Positions 17,456 through 25,451 of a stretch of 64,000 nt of DNA are shown piece by piece. The stretch comes from Thermobifida alba (GTDB taxonomy: Bacteria > Actinomycetota > Actinomycetes > Streptosporangiales > Streptosporangiaceae), in NCBI RefSeq assembly GCF_023208015.1, contig NZ_CP051627.1, forward strand, positions 2,108,001-2,172,000. The letters are read 5' to 3'. The position numbers and the translations under genes were made by a program. Every line of letters begins with the position of its first letter. Position 1 is the first letter of the stretch. The notes beneath the pieces are model-generated. The model was not told where the DNA came from, did no database searches, and was given only the letters and a program-made list of their open reading frames with translations.

Positions 17456-18625
17456 TCAGAACGTGGAGGCAAGCGCGGAGCGCAGCGCGCCGCGCAGCGC
17501 GGCCCGCCGTCCCAGTTCCCCGGGGACGAGACGCAGCTCGGCGAGCGCGTTGCCCAGGGCCCCCAGTTCCATCGCCCGGCGCATGGGGTCCAGCAGCAGC
17601 TCTCCCGCCTCGGCGATCTCACCGCCGACGATGACCATCTGCGGGTTGAACATGTTGACCACGATCGCCACGCCCCGCCCCAGCGCGGCGCCCGCCTCGG
17701 CGATGATCCGACGGCATCCGGGGTCCCCCTGCCGCGCGGCCTCGATCAGGTCCAGCAGCGCGGCGCCGTGCCCGACCCGGCCCTGCTGCGGCAGCATGTC
17801 CAGCAGGTAGGGCGCGCCGACCAGGGTCTCCAGGCAGCCGCGGTTGCCGCACCGGCACACCGGGCCGCGCTCGTCCAGCCCGATGTGCCCGATCTCCCCC
17901 GCGTTGCCGTTGGCCCCCCTGAACAGGCGGCCTCCGATGACCACGCCCGCGCCCACTCCCTGGGAGACGTTGACGTAGACGACGTGCTCCAGTCCCCGGG
18001 CGGCGCCCTCGGCGACCTCGGCGAGGGCGCACAGGTTGGCGTCGTTGTCCACCTGCACCGTCAGCCCCAGGCGCTCCCGCAGTTCCGCGCCGGGGTTGAA
18101 CCCCGCCCAGTGCGGCATGCAGGTGATGTCGCCGACGAGGCCGCTGACGGGGTCGACCGGCCCGGGGACCGACGCGGCGGCGCCCGACACCATGGAGCGG
18201 TCCACGCGCGCCTGCGTCAGCAGGGTCTCGGTCAGCCAGACCGCGCGCCGCACCCCGCGCACCGGGTCCTCGGCCACGTCGTAGGCGATGCTCTCCTCCT
18301 GCAGGACGCGGCCCTGGGTGTCTCCCAGGGCCGCGGTGACCCGGGAGTGCGTGAAGTCCACGGCCACCAGCACCCCCGGGGGGCGCAGCAGGGAGACCGC
18401 CCGTGCCCGGCGCCCGTTGGAAGAGGTCTCGCGCACCGACACCGTGCCCATCGAGCGCAGGTCGCGCACGATGTTGGACACGCTCGCCGCGGACAGGCCG
18501 GTGGCGCGGGCGATCTCGGCCTGGGTGAGCGTTCCGCTCCTGCGCAGCGCGGCGATCACCCGTTCCCGGTTGGCCTGCCGCAGGGCAGCCTGCGATCCCG
18601 GCGTGACCTGGGCGTCCGTCGTCAC
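17456..18625 (-). CDS. ROK-family transcriptional regulator of the xylose operon
   Basis: 389 residues from the GTG at 18625 (GGAG upstream). A MarR-like winged helix at about 15-75 (TLTQAEIARATGLSAASVSNIV) is followed by a sugar-kinase-like ROK domain. The ROK signature is present: GGRLFRGANGNAGEIGHIGLDE followed by the zinc cluster CRCGNRGCLE. In Streptomyces coelicolor the neighbouring ROK protein Rok7B7 controls xylFGH, and the arrangement here is the same. Palindromes of matching type before xylF and before this gene suggest it represses both and is released by a sugar ligand. Confidence 0.9.
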   Translation of the reverse strand: MTTDAQVTPGSQAALRQANRERVIAALRRSGTLTQAEIARATGLSAASVSNIVRDLRSMGTVSVRETSSNGRRARAVSLLRPPGVLVAVDFTHSRVTAALGDTQGRVLQEESIAYDVAEDPVRGVRRAVWLTETLLTQARVDRSMVSGAAASVPGPVDPVSGLVGDITCMPHWAGFNPGAELRERLGLTVQVDNDANLCALAEVAEGAARGLEHVVYVNVSQGVGAGVVIGGRLFRGANGNAGEIGHIGLDERGPVCRCGNRGCLETLVGAPYLLDMLPQQGRVGHGAALLDLIEAARQGDPGCRRIIAEAGAALGRGVAIVVNMFNPQMVIVGGEIAEAGELLLDPMRRAMELGALGNALAELRLVPGELGRRAALRGALRSALASTF

Positions 18626-18674
18626 TGGCGCTCCTTGTTCTGGCGGCGGTGGACAAGCCGTCGCAAAGGAGCTT

Positions 18675-18685
18675 ACAAGGCTTGA
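18675..18685 (-). promoter_or_regulatory. Likely autoregulatory ROK operator
   Basis: ACAAGGCTTGA is nearly the same palindrome as TCAAGCCTTGA before xylF. It sits 50 bp upstream of the ROK start codon, in the expected promoter. Confidence 0.5.
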
Positions 18686-18727
18686 AGACAACGGTTTCGA
18701 CCAGCTTGAGAGGAAAAGCGGGTTTTG

Positions 18728-18774
18728 CTCCCGTCCCGGGCGGGGGCGCCGAAACGACGCGCCCGGGACGGGAG
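18728..18774 (-). terminator. Hairpin after the first small lipoprotein gene
   Basis: Perfect 15-bp arms (18728-18742, CTCCCGTCCCGGGCG, and 18760-18774) immediately beyond the lipoprotein stop codon. Confidence 0.75.
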
Positions 18775-18781
18775 GGACCGG

Positions 18782-19120
18782 TCAGTCGCTCATGGAGTCG
18801 CCGCCCGTGTACTCCCCACCTTCGTCCATGTAGTCGTCACCCCCGTCCCTGTACTCGTCCATCCCGTCGTCCGTGTACTCCTCCCCCATCTCCCCGTCCA
18901 TGGACTCCTCGCCCCCGTCCGTGTACTCCTCGCCCGTGGAGCCGCCGCCCCCGCCGGAGCCGCCCTGGCCTCCGGAGCCGCCTCCGTCGGTCTGGGAGGT
19001 GCCGCCGAGGGACAGGGTGAAGTCACAGGCACTCAGGCTGCCCACAGCGAGCAGCACGGTTGCGACGGCGGCCACCAGGCGGCGCGCCGCGGTGGTGGAT
19101 TCGGTGGTACGAACGGTCAT
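18782..19120 (-). CDS. Small acidic Gly/Asp-rich lipoprotein
   Basis: 112 residues from the ATG at 19120 (GGAG upstream). A signal peptide ends in the lipobox SLSAC (C about 32), so the mature part is lipid-anchored outside the membrane. It has a Gly-rich linker and then about 50 residues built from imperfect repeats such as EYTDGG, EYTDDG, EYRDGG and DYMDEGG. There are no cysteines after the lipobox. Its first 40 residues match those of the lipoprotein at 20044-20247, so the two are paralogues placed on either side of a sigma-factor gene. Function unknown; the Asp-rich repeats might bind cations. Confidence 0.75.
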   Translation of the reverse strand: MTVRTTESTTAARRLVAAVATVLLAVGSLSACDFTLSLGGTSQTDGGGSGGQGGSGGGGGSTGEEYTDGGEESMDGEMGEEYTDDGMDEYRDGGDDYMDEGGEYTGGDSMSD

Positions 19121-19364
19121 CTGCGAACTCCTCGGGTCGCTCGGTGGTCGAAACGGACGACACCCCGCCTGACAGCTCGCGTTCGCACGGAAGCGGCCGA
19201 CACGACGTCTGGGCGCACCTCTACTTCGCAACAGAAGCCGCAAAAGTGACCAGAACCCACATAACGTCTTAATAACGACATTTTTGGAACGCTGTGGTGA
19301 CCCCGGCTCCACTTTCCGAGGGGCACAGTGAAAGCCTCCGACAACCGGACGAGGACGGTGGTCC

Positions 19365-19976
19365 GTGCAGTCAGCAACGCTCTCCCCCGAAGCACCCCCC
19401 GATCCCGGCAACCAGGCGGTCCGGCCCGCGACACGCCTCGTCCGCGACGACTCCTCCTTCGAGGCCGTCTACCACGACCTGGTGGGCCCCGTGTCCGGCC
19501 TGGTCCAAGCGCATCCTGCGCGACCCCGCGCACGCAGAGGAGGTGGTCCAGGAGGTGTTCCTGGAGGTGTGGCGCCTGGCCGAGCGCTACGCCCCGGACC
19601 GCGGCCGACTGCGCTCCTGGGTGCTGACGATCGCCCACCGCCGCGCGGTCGACCGGGTCCGCGCCGAGCGGTCCGCCGCGGACCGCGTCGGCCGCGCCGC
19701 AGCCCTGGAGGAGCGCTCCTCACCCGTCGACGGGATCGTCGACGGGTGATCCACCTCGCGGAATGCGAGAGGCTCCGCTCCTGCCTGGGACAGCTGACCG
19801 AACTGCAACGCGAGGCGGTCCGCCTCGTCTACTCCACGGGCTACACCCAGCGGGAGGCCGCCGAGCGGCTGGGGGTCCCCCTCAGCACGGTCAAGGGGCG
19901 GCTGCGCGACGGACTGCTGCGGCTGCGCGCCTGCATGGGCGACCGCGACGGAGCGGTCCGTCGCGCTCCGCGCTGA
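19365..19976 (+). pseudogene. ECF sigma factor (SigK-like) interrupted by two frameshifts
   Basis: The protein can only be read in three pieces. From the GTG at 19365 comes region 2.1 (SFEAVYHDLVGPVSGLV). Regions 2.2-2.4 (LRDPAHAEEVVQEVFLEVWRL ... GRLRSWVLTIAHRRAVDRVR) are in another frame from about 19505 to 19749. Region 4 (LTELQREAVRLVYSTGYTQ ... VPLSTVKGRLRDGLLRLR) returns to the first frame. Dropping one C in GGTCCAAG near 19504 and adding one base near 19746 restores a normal ECF sigma of about 200 residues. The second break lies in a repeated CGTCGACGGG (19725-19734, 19737-19746), a likely slippage or sequencing-error site. No anti-sigma gene follows. Confidence 0.75.
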
Positions 19977-20043
19977 CCCGGACTGCGGCTCCGGAAACGC
20001 CCCGCGGCCCGCTCCCTCGACGGCCAGGCCCCGGAGCCGGGGC

Positions 20044-20247
20044 TCAGTCGTCCCCGTCGTCATCGCCGCCGTCGCCGCCGTTCCCGCCGTCCTCCTCCGA
20101 ACCGCCTCCGGGCGACTGGGAGTCGCCTCCGCCGAGGAGGGAGCTGAGGTCGCAGGCGGCCAGGGAGCCCGTCACCAGCAGGGCGACCGCGATCGCGGCC
20201 AGCAGGCGGCGCGCCGCCGCGACCGGTTCGGGGGCGTGAGCGGTCAT
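20044..20247 (-). CDS. Small acidic lipoprotein, paralogue of the one at 18782
   Basis: 67 residues from the ATG at 20247 with GGAG upstream. The signal peptide AARRLLAAIAVALLVTGSL ends in the lipobox LAAC, and the short mature part is a Gly/Asp/Glu run ending GGDDDGDD. The N-terminal pattern AARRL-AA-A--LL--GSL-ACD is shared with the other lipoprotein. It is convergent with the sigma pseudogene. Function unknown; being so short, it may be little more than a surface-anchored acidic tag. Confidence 0.65.
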   Translation of the reverse strand: MTAHAPEPVAAARRLLAAIAVALLVTGSLAACDLSSLLGGGDSQSPGGGSEEDGGNGGDGGDDDGDD

Positions 20248-20465
20248 CGGTGCACTCCTCGACTCCGGCGGCGGACGGGATCCGGACAGGTCCCTACCAC
20301 CGCCGAAGGGCGTGAAACCCCCGGGACGGCGGACGGTCGAGGCGGGGGGCCGCGCCGGTGCGGTCCCGGCCTCGGATCCGCTCCGCCGATCGGGTATCAC
20401 TTCACGGTGAACAGCGCTGTCTCCGACGAGGAACTGGTGGTGGGCGGTTGGATGCCGAAACGGTG

Positions 20466-21005
20466 ATGCTCCTGGCGGAGACGGCGCGGGCCCGTCCTCC
20501 GCTGGCCGGGGGTGTGCGGGTGGTGGCGATCGAGGGGCGCTCCGGGGCGGGCAAGACGGTTCTGGCCGAGGCGCTCGCCGCGGCGACCGACTGGCCGGTG
20601 TTCCACATGGAGGACGTGTACCCCGGGTGGAGCGGACTGGCCGCCGCGGCCGACCGGTTGGCCCTGTGGGTGATCATGCCGCTGCTCAACGGGGCCGACC
20701 CGCGATGGCGGCGGTACGACTGGGCGCGCGGCCGCTCCGCCGGGTGGCACAGCACTCCCGTGGTCGACGGCCTGATCGTCGAGGGCAGCGGCTGCGGAGC
20801 GGCGGCGATCCGTCCCTACCTGTCCACCCTGGTGTGGGTCGAGACCCCCGACGAGGTGCGTCACCGGAGGCTGGACCTGCGGGAGGACGCCGCCGCCTAC
20901 GCCCCCCACCGCGAGGACTGGGCACGCCAGGAGGAGGCCTTCTACTCCGTGCACACCCCCTGGGAGTACGCCGACGTGGTGGTCGACGGCACCGTGCCGC
21001 GGTGA
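20466..21005 (+). CDS. P-loop uridine kinase-like protein
   Basis: About 179 residues from the ATG at 20466; GTG 20463 is equally possible and no strong ribosome-binding site separates them. The Walker A motif is GRSGAGKT near the N-terminus, followed by FHMEDVYPGWSGLAAAADRL, which resembles the 'D-x-Y-x-G-W-x-G-L' stretch of actinobacterial uridine kinase-like ATPases. The true substrate of this subgroup is unknown to me. It stands alone upstream of the iron-box region. Confidence 0.75.
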   Translation: MLLAETARARPPLAGGVRVVAIEGRSGAGKTVLAEALAAATDWPVFHMEDVYPGWSGLAAAADRLALWVIMPLLNGADPRWRRYDWARGRSAGWHSTPVVDGLIVEGSGCGAAAIRPYLSTLVWVETPDEVRHRRLDLREDAAAYAPHREDWARQEEAFYSVHTPWEYADVVVDGTVPR

Positions 21006-21027
21006 CCTCCCTCACACCAGGGGAAAA

Positions 21028-21046
21028 TTAGGCTAGGCTCACCTTG
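21028..21046 (+). promoter_or_regulatory. Iron box (DtxR/IdeR-type operator) 1
   Basis: TTAGGCTAGGCTCACCTTG closely matches the actinobacterial iron box TTAGGTTAGGCTAACCTAA. It lies about 180 bp upstream of the siderophore-binding lipoprotein gene, where an iron-loaded DtxR/IdeR/DmdR repressor would shut off the uptake operon. Confidence 0.8.
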
Positions 21047-21146
21047 CTTCCGCCAGACGACTTCCCTATAGTCACCCGCGAAGGCACAACCATCATCACC
21101 ATCCAATCATCACCCCTGGCTCTCCCCTGCCTTCCCCCGGGGGCAC

Positions 21147-21165
21147 TTAGGAAAGCCTGACCTCA
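21147..21165 (+). promoter_or_regulatory. Weaker second iron box
   Basis: TTAGGAAAGCCTGACCTCA matches 14 of 19 positions of the iron-box consensus and lies 57 bp before the operon start codon. Two boxes spaced 119 bp apart suggest a second promoter or a second repressor dimer pair. Confidence 0.55.
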
Positions 21166-21221
21166 TTCAGCGGGGGGCATCCCCCAGTCAGTGGGACCAT
21201 CCCCTCAGAAAGAGCACTCCC

Positions 21222-22187
21222 ATGCCACAGCTTCGTCCCCGCACCCTCCTGGCCGCGGCCCTCCTCCCCGCCGTCCTCGCCCTCTCCGCCTGCGGCTCCT
21301 CCGACACCGGCGAGCCCGAGCAGCAGGGCTCTGGCGAGCAGATCACCGTGTCCCACGCCCAGGGCGAGACCACCCTGGACGGCGTGCCCGAGCGGGTCGT
21401 CGTCTTCGACCTGGGCGTGCTGTCCACCCTCGACGAACTCGGCGTCGAACCGGTGGGCGTGCCCGAGATGCAGGACGGCTACCTGCCCGAGGAGCTGTCC
21501 CACTACGCCGGGAACGACGTCGCCAAGGTCGGCAGCCTCTTCGAACCCGACTACGAGGCTGTCAACGCGCTGGAGCCCGACCTGATCATCGTCGCCTCTC
21601 GCTCTGCGGCGGTCTACCCGGAACTGTCGGAGATCGCGCCCACGATCGACCTGACGATCGACAACGCCGACTTCCTCGCCAGCTTCGAGGAGCGCACCAC
21701 GGCGCTGGCGGAGATCTTCGGCAAGGAGGACGAGGTCACCGAGCGCATCGACGCGATCAAGGCCGACATCGCCGAGGTCGCCGAGGACGCCCCCGACGCG
21801 GGCCGGGCGCTGATCCTGCGGGTCGAGGGCGCCGAGGTCACCGCCTACGGTCCCGGCTCCCGCTACGGCATCATCCACGACCCGCTGGGCCTGACCGCGG
21901 TGGAGGACGACTTCGCGACCGACGCCAGGCACGGCGACGCCGTCTCCTTCGAGTTCATCGCCGAGGCCGACCCCGACATCATCTTCGTCCAGGACCGCGA
22001 GGCGCCCGTCGGCGACACCAGCGGCCCCAACGCCACCCAGGTCCTCGACAACGAACTGGTCAACAGCACCAACGCCGCCAAGAACGACAAGATCGTCTAC
22101 CTGGAGCTGTTCACCTGGTACCTGGCGCCCGGCGCGCTGTCCTCGGTCGAGGCGCAGATCGACACCGTCCGCGAAGCGATCGCCTGA
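21222..22187 (+). CDS. Siderophore-binding lipoprotein of an iron ABC transporter
   Basis: 321 residues. The lipobox is LALSAC (Cys24), followed by a linker and a type-III periplasmic-binding (FecB/TroA-like) domain, with the characteristic single long connecting helix. EPDLIIVASRSAAVYPELSEIAPTIDL and the end segment ELFTWYLAPGALSSVEAQID resemble the YclQ/CeuE branch, which binds catecholate siderophores such as petrobactin; that specificity is inference. It is the first of four genes behind two iron boxes and is spaced 11 bp from the first permease. Confidence 0.9.
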   Translation: MPQLRPRTLLAAALLPAVLALSACGSSDTGEPEQQGSGEQITVSHAQGETTLDGVPERVVVFDLGVLSTLDELGVEPVGVPEMQDGYLPEELSHYAGNDVAKVGSLFEPDYEAVNALEPDLIIVASRSAAVYPELSEIAPTIDLTIDNADFLASFEERTTALAEIFGKEDEVTERIDAIKADIAEVAEDAPDAGRALILRVEGAEVTAYGPGSRYGIIHDPLGLTAVEDDFATDARHGDAVSFEFIAEADPDIIFVQDREAPVGDTSGPNATQVLDNELVNSTNAAKNDKIVYLELFTWYLAPGALSSVEAQIDTVREAIA

Positions 22188-22198
22188 TCGGATCCGCC

Positions 22199-23275
22199 AT
22201 GTCGCTCACCGAGTCGCCGTCCCACCCCCTCGTGGGAAAGAGCGTCCCGTCCCGGGGCGGGCGGAGCAGCCGGTCCGCCCGCCCCGCGCGGCGGCTCCGC
22301 CCGCGGGGCGGAATCCGCGTCTGGCACCTGACCGCCGGCGCCGTCGTCCTCGCCCTGCTGGCCCTGGGCTCGCTGTTCGTCGGAGTGCGCGACCTCACTC
22401 CGATGGACCTGGTCACCGGCGACCCCGAGAAGGTCCGGGTCTTCCTCGTCTCCCGGGTGCCGCGGATGGCCGCCATCCTGCTGGCGGGGATGGCGATGAG
22501 CGTCGCCGGGCTGATCATGCAGCACCTGACCCGCAACCGGTTCGTCTCCCCGTCCACCGCGGGCACCGTGGAGTCGGCCATGCTCGGCGTCCTGGTCGCC
22601 ATCGTCTTCTTCGGCTCGCACTCGGTGCTGGCCAAGATGGGCGTCGCGGTCGCCTTCGCGCTGGCCGGAACGTTCGTCTTCCTGCACCTGGTCCGCCGCG
22701 TCACCTTCCACGACATGATCGTGGTGCCGCTCATCGGCATCATGTTCGGCGGGGTGATCATGTCGGTCACCACGTTCTTCGCCTACCGGATGGAACTGCT
22801 GCAGTCGCTGAACACCTGGTCCACCGGCGACTTCTCCGGCATCCTGAGCGGCCGCTACGAACTGCTCTACCTGGTCCTGGGCTCGCTCGTCGTCGCCTAC
22901 GTCTTCGCCGACCGGTTCACCGTGGCGGGCATGGGCGAGGAGTTCGCCCTCAACCTGGGCGTGTCCTACAACCGGGTGGTCAACGCGGGCCTGGCGATCA
23001 TCGCGGTGACCACCGCCGTGGTGGTGGTCGTGGTCGGCTCCATCCCCTTCCTCGGCCTCATCGTCCCCAACCTCGTGACCATGGCCCTGGGCGACAACCT
23101 GCGCCGGGTGCTTCCGGTGACCGCGCTGGGCGGTGCGGCGTTCGTCCTGGTGTGCGACGTCATCGGCCGCACCATCCGCTACCCCTACGAGATCCCCGTG
23201 GGCACCGTGGTGAGCGTGGTCGGCAGCGTCGTGTTCATCGCGCTGATCCTCGCCAACCGCCGGAAGGCCGCCTGA
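22199..23275 (+). CDS. Iron-siderophore ABC transporter permease 1
   Basis: 358 residues with about ten transmembrane helices (FecCD family, YclN/CeuB-like). After a 40-residue cytoplasmic basic tail, the family motifs appear: RVPRMAAILLAGMAMSVAGLIMQHLTRNRFVSPSTAG near residues 80-115 and the cytoplasmic coupling segment FLGLIVPNLV near the end. It pairs with the next permease as a heterodimer. The ATG at 22199 follows the binding-protein stop by 11 bp. Confidence 0.92.
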   Translation: MSLTESPSHPLVGKSVPSRGGRSSRSARPARRLRPRGGIRVWHLTAGAVVLALLALGSLFVGVRDLTPMDLVTGDPEKVRVFLVSRVPRMAAILLAGMAMSVAGLIMQHLTRNRFVSPSTAGTVESAMLGVLVAIVFFGSHSVLAKMGVAVAFALAGTFVFLHLVRRVTFHDMIVVPLIGIMFGGVIMSVTTFFAYRMELLQSLNTWSTGDFSGILSGRYELLYLVLGSLVVAYVFADRFTVAGMGEEFALNLGVSYNRVVNAGLAIIAVTTAVVVVVVGSIPFLGLIVPNLVTMALGDNLRRVLPVTALGGAAFVLVCDVIGRTIRYPYEIPVGTVVSVVGSVVFIALILANRRKAA

Positions 23276-23276
23276 C

Positions 23277-24278
23277 ATGGCCGTCCCCACCGTCTCCCCC
23301 GCCGCCGCGTCCCACGAGGCCGCGCAGCTGCGCCGCCGCCGTGTCGTCCTGGCTGTGCTGGCGCTGCTCGCGATGGCGGCCGTGGTCGGCTACCTCACCG
23401 TGGACGTCGTCGGCTCCTGGTCGTTCGTGCTGAAGCTGCGTTCCCGGCAGGTGGCCGCCCTGGTCCTGGTGGGGACGGCGATCGCCTACTCCACCGTGCT
23501 GTTCCAGACGGTGACCGGCAACCGCATCCTGACCCCGTCGGTCATGGGCTTCGACGCGCTGTTCGTGCTCATCCAGACGGTCGTCGTGTTCCTGTTCGGT
23601 GCGGGGATGCTCGCCCAGACCGACCCCAGGCTCAAGTTCGGTCTGGAGGTCGCGGTGATGGTGGCCTTCTCCGTGCTGCTGTTCCGGCTGCTGTTCCGGC
23701 GCGGCTCCCGCGACCTGTACGTCATGGTGCTCGTCGGCATCGTGCTGGGCACCCTGTTCTCGGGGCTGTCCACCTTCGTGTCCCGGCTGATCGACCCCAA
23801 CGAGTACCTCACCCTGCAGGACGTCATGTTCGCCTCGTTCAACACGGTCAACGAGGAACTGCTGGCGGTGTCGGCGGTGCTCGTCGCGGCGGTCGTGGCC
23901 TACGGGGTGCGTCTGCAACGCAGGCTCGACGTGGTGGCGCTGGGCCGCGACCACGCGCTCAACCTGGGGGTCAACCACCGCGCGGTGGTCAACCAGGCAC
24001 TGGTGGCCGTCGCCCTGCTGGTGTCGGTGTCCACCGCGCTGGTGGGGCCCATCACCTTCCTGGGACTGCTGGTGGCGAACCTGGCCCGGCAGCTGACCCG
24101 CACCTTCCGCCACCGCTGGACGATTCCCGCCGCCGCACTGGTCTCGGTGATCGCGCTGGTCGGCGGTCAGCTCATCCTGTCCCGGCTGTTCAACTTCACC
24201 ACCAGCCTGAGCGTGATCATCAACTTCATCGGCGGCAGCTACTTCATCCTGCTGCTGATCAGGGAGTCGCGATCGTGA
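23277..24278 (+). CDS. Iron-siderophore ABC transporter permease 2
   Basis: 333 residues, about nine or ten helices, FecCD family (YclO/CeuC-like). The ATG follows the previous stop codon by one base. Typical segments are VTGNRILTPSVMGFDALFVLIQT and ITFLGLLVANLARQLTRTFRH. Together with permease 1 it forms the transmembrane pore; separate, unlike permease genes rather than one duplicated gene are usual for this branch. Confidence 0.92.
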   Translation: MAVPTVSPAAASHEAAQLRRRRVVLAVLALLAMAAVVGYLTVDVVGSWSFVLKLRSRQVAALVLVGTAIAYSTVLFQTVTGNRILTPSVMGFDALFVLIQTVVVFLFGAGMLAQTDPRLKFGLEVAVMVAFSVLLFRLLFRRGSRDLYVMVLVGIVLGTLFSGLSTFVSRLIDPNEYLTLQDVMFASFNTVNEELLAVSAVLVAAVVAYGVRLQRRLDVVALGRDHALNLGVNHRAVVNQALVAVALLVSVSTALVGPITFLGLLVANLARQLTRTFRHRWTIPAAALVSVIALVGGQLILSRLFNFTTSLSVIINFIGGSYFILLLIRESRS

Positions 24279-25033
24279 TCGAGATCCGCAACGTCACCAA
24301 GTCCTACGGTGCCGCCACCGTGGTCGACGACGTCTCGCTGACCGTTCCTCCCGGCGGCATCACCTCCCTCGTCGGGGCCAACGGGGCGGGCAAGTCCACC
24401 CTGCTGTCGATCATCGGCCGCCTGCTGGAGCCCGACTCCGGAACGGTCCTGGTGGACGGCATGGACGTGCGCACCACCCCGGGGCCGGTGCTGGCCAAGC
24501 GGCTGTCGGTGCTGCGCCAGGAGAACCACCTGCCGGTGCGGCTGACCGTGCGCGAACTGGTGGCCTTCGGCCGGTTCCCGCACTCGAACGGAAGGCTCAC
24601 CGCGGTCGACCGGGAGCACGTCGACCGCGCCATCGAGCACTTCGAACTGACCGACTTCGCCCACCGCCACCTGGACCAGTTGTCCGGCGGGCAGCGCCAG
24701 CGCGCCTACGTGGCGATGGTGCTGTGCCAGGACACCGACTACGTGCTGCTCGACGAGCCGCTGAACAACCTGGACATGCGGCACTCCGTGCAGATGATGC
24801 GGCTGCTGCGGAGCATGGCCGACGAGACCGGCAAGACCGTCGTGCTGGTGGTGCACGACATCAACTTCGCCGCCGCCCACTCCGACCGGATCGTGGCGAT
24901 GCGGCACGGCCGCGTGGTCGCCGACGGCGACGTGGCGACCATGATGTCGCCCGCGGTGCTGGGTGAGGTCTTCGACATGGACATCGACGTCCACGACCTG
25001 GGCGGGCAGCGGGTGGCCACCTACTTCCGCTGA
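24275..25033 (+). CDS. Iron-siderophore ABC transporter ATPase
   Basis: 252 residues. Walker A GANGAGKST (36-44), Q-loop in VLRQENH, signature LSGGQRQRAYVAMVL, Walker B YVLLDEPLNNLD and switch histidine VVHDINFA are all intact. It resembles YclP/FepC-type ATPases. The GTG start overlaps the permease stop codon by four bases, indicating translational coupling; it is the last gene before a strong terminator. Confidence 0.94.
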   Translation: MIEIRNVTKSYGAATVVDDVSLTVPPGGITSLVGANGAGKSTLLSIIGRLLEPDSGTVLVDGMDVRTTPGPVLAKRLSVLRQENHLPVRLTVRELVAFGRFPHSNGRLTAVDREHVDRAIEHFELTDFAHRHLDQLSGGQRQRAYVAMVLCQDTDYVLLDEPLNNLDMRHSVQMMRLLRSMADETGKTVVLVVHDINFAAAHSDRIVAMRHGRVVADGDVATMMSPAVLGEVFDMDIDVHDLGGQRVATYFR

Positions 25034-25057
25034 CCCCGGCGGGGTGCCCCGCCGGGG
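25034..25057. terminator. Terminator after the siderophore operon
   Basis: Eleven-bp perfect arms (25034-25044, CCCCGGCGGGG, and 25047-25057) with a two-base loop, between the operon and the convergent I36 inhibitor gene. Confidence 0.8.
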
Positions 25058-25067
25058 CCGGCGGCGG

Positions 25068-25451
25068 TCAGCAGGAGTAGATCCGGTAGCTCTCCGCCTC
25101 GTTGTCGAAGCCGACGTGCTTCATGTTGGAGATCTCGCGGACGTTCTTGTGGATCACGTAGGAATTGCCCGTGTGGTTGTCGTTGGCGTAGAGGCGGATG
25201 CATTTTCCGGTGTAGTTCTTCACCGAGCTGATCTCGTTGTCGCCGTCCCAGCCGTCGATCTCGTAGTAGCCGGACGTCTTGTACTGCCTGACGTAGAGGG
25301 AGCCGGTGTACCCGGGGTCCTCCCACATGCACACGTAGTTCTCAGGGCAGGCCCCCGCGTGGGCGGGCAGCGCCGTAGCCACCATCCCCGCTGGTACGAG
25401 CAGGGCCGCGACCGCCGCCGAGACGCTCCGCCGGATCTTGGCACTCGTCAT
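25068..25451 (-). CDS. Secreted peptidase inhibitor I36 / beta-gamma-crystallin-like protein
   Basis: 127 residues from the ATG at 25451; GTG 25460 would place the ribosome-binding site too close. Residues 1-32 are a Sec signal peptide ending in AHA. The mature 95 residues contain CPENYVCMWEDPGYTGSLYV, a Greek-key crystallin-type motif as in the Streptomyces metalloproteinase inhibitor (SMPI, family I36), and four cysteines able to form two disulfides. It is probably secreted to inhibit proteases, but crystallin-fold relatives with other roles exist. A TTGACA at 25525-25530 on the minus strand is a possible -35 element. Confidence 0.8.
   Translation of the reverse strand: MTSAKIRRSVSAAVAALLVPAGMVATALPAHAGACPENYVCMWEDPGYTGSLYVRQYKTSGYYEIDGWDGDNEISSVKNYTGKCIRLYANDNHTGNSYVIHKNVREISNMKHVGFDNEAESYRIYSC

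Noticed and set aside
19120-20044. Mobile element around the sigma pseudogene
   Set aside because: No transposase, terminal inverted repeats or target-site duplication seen.
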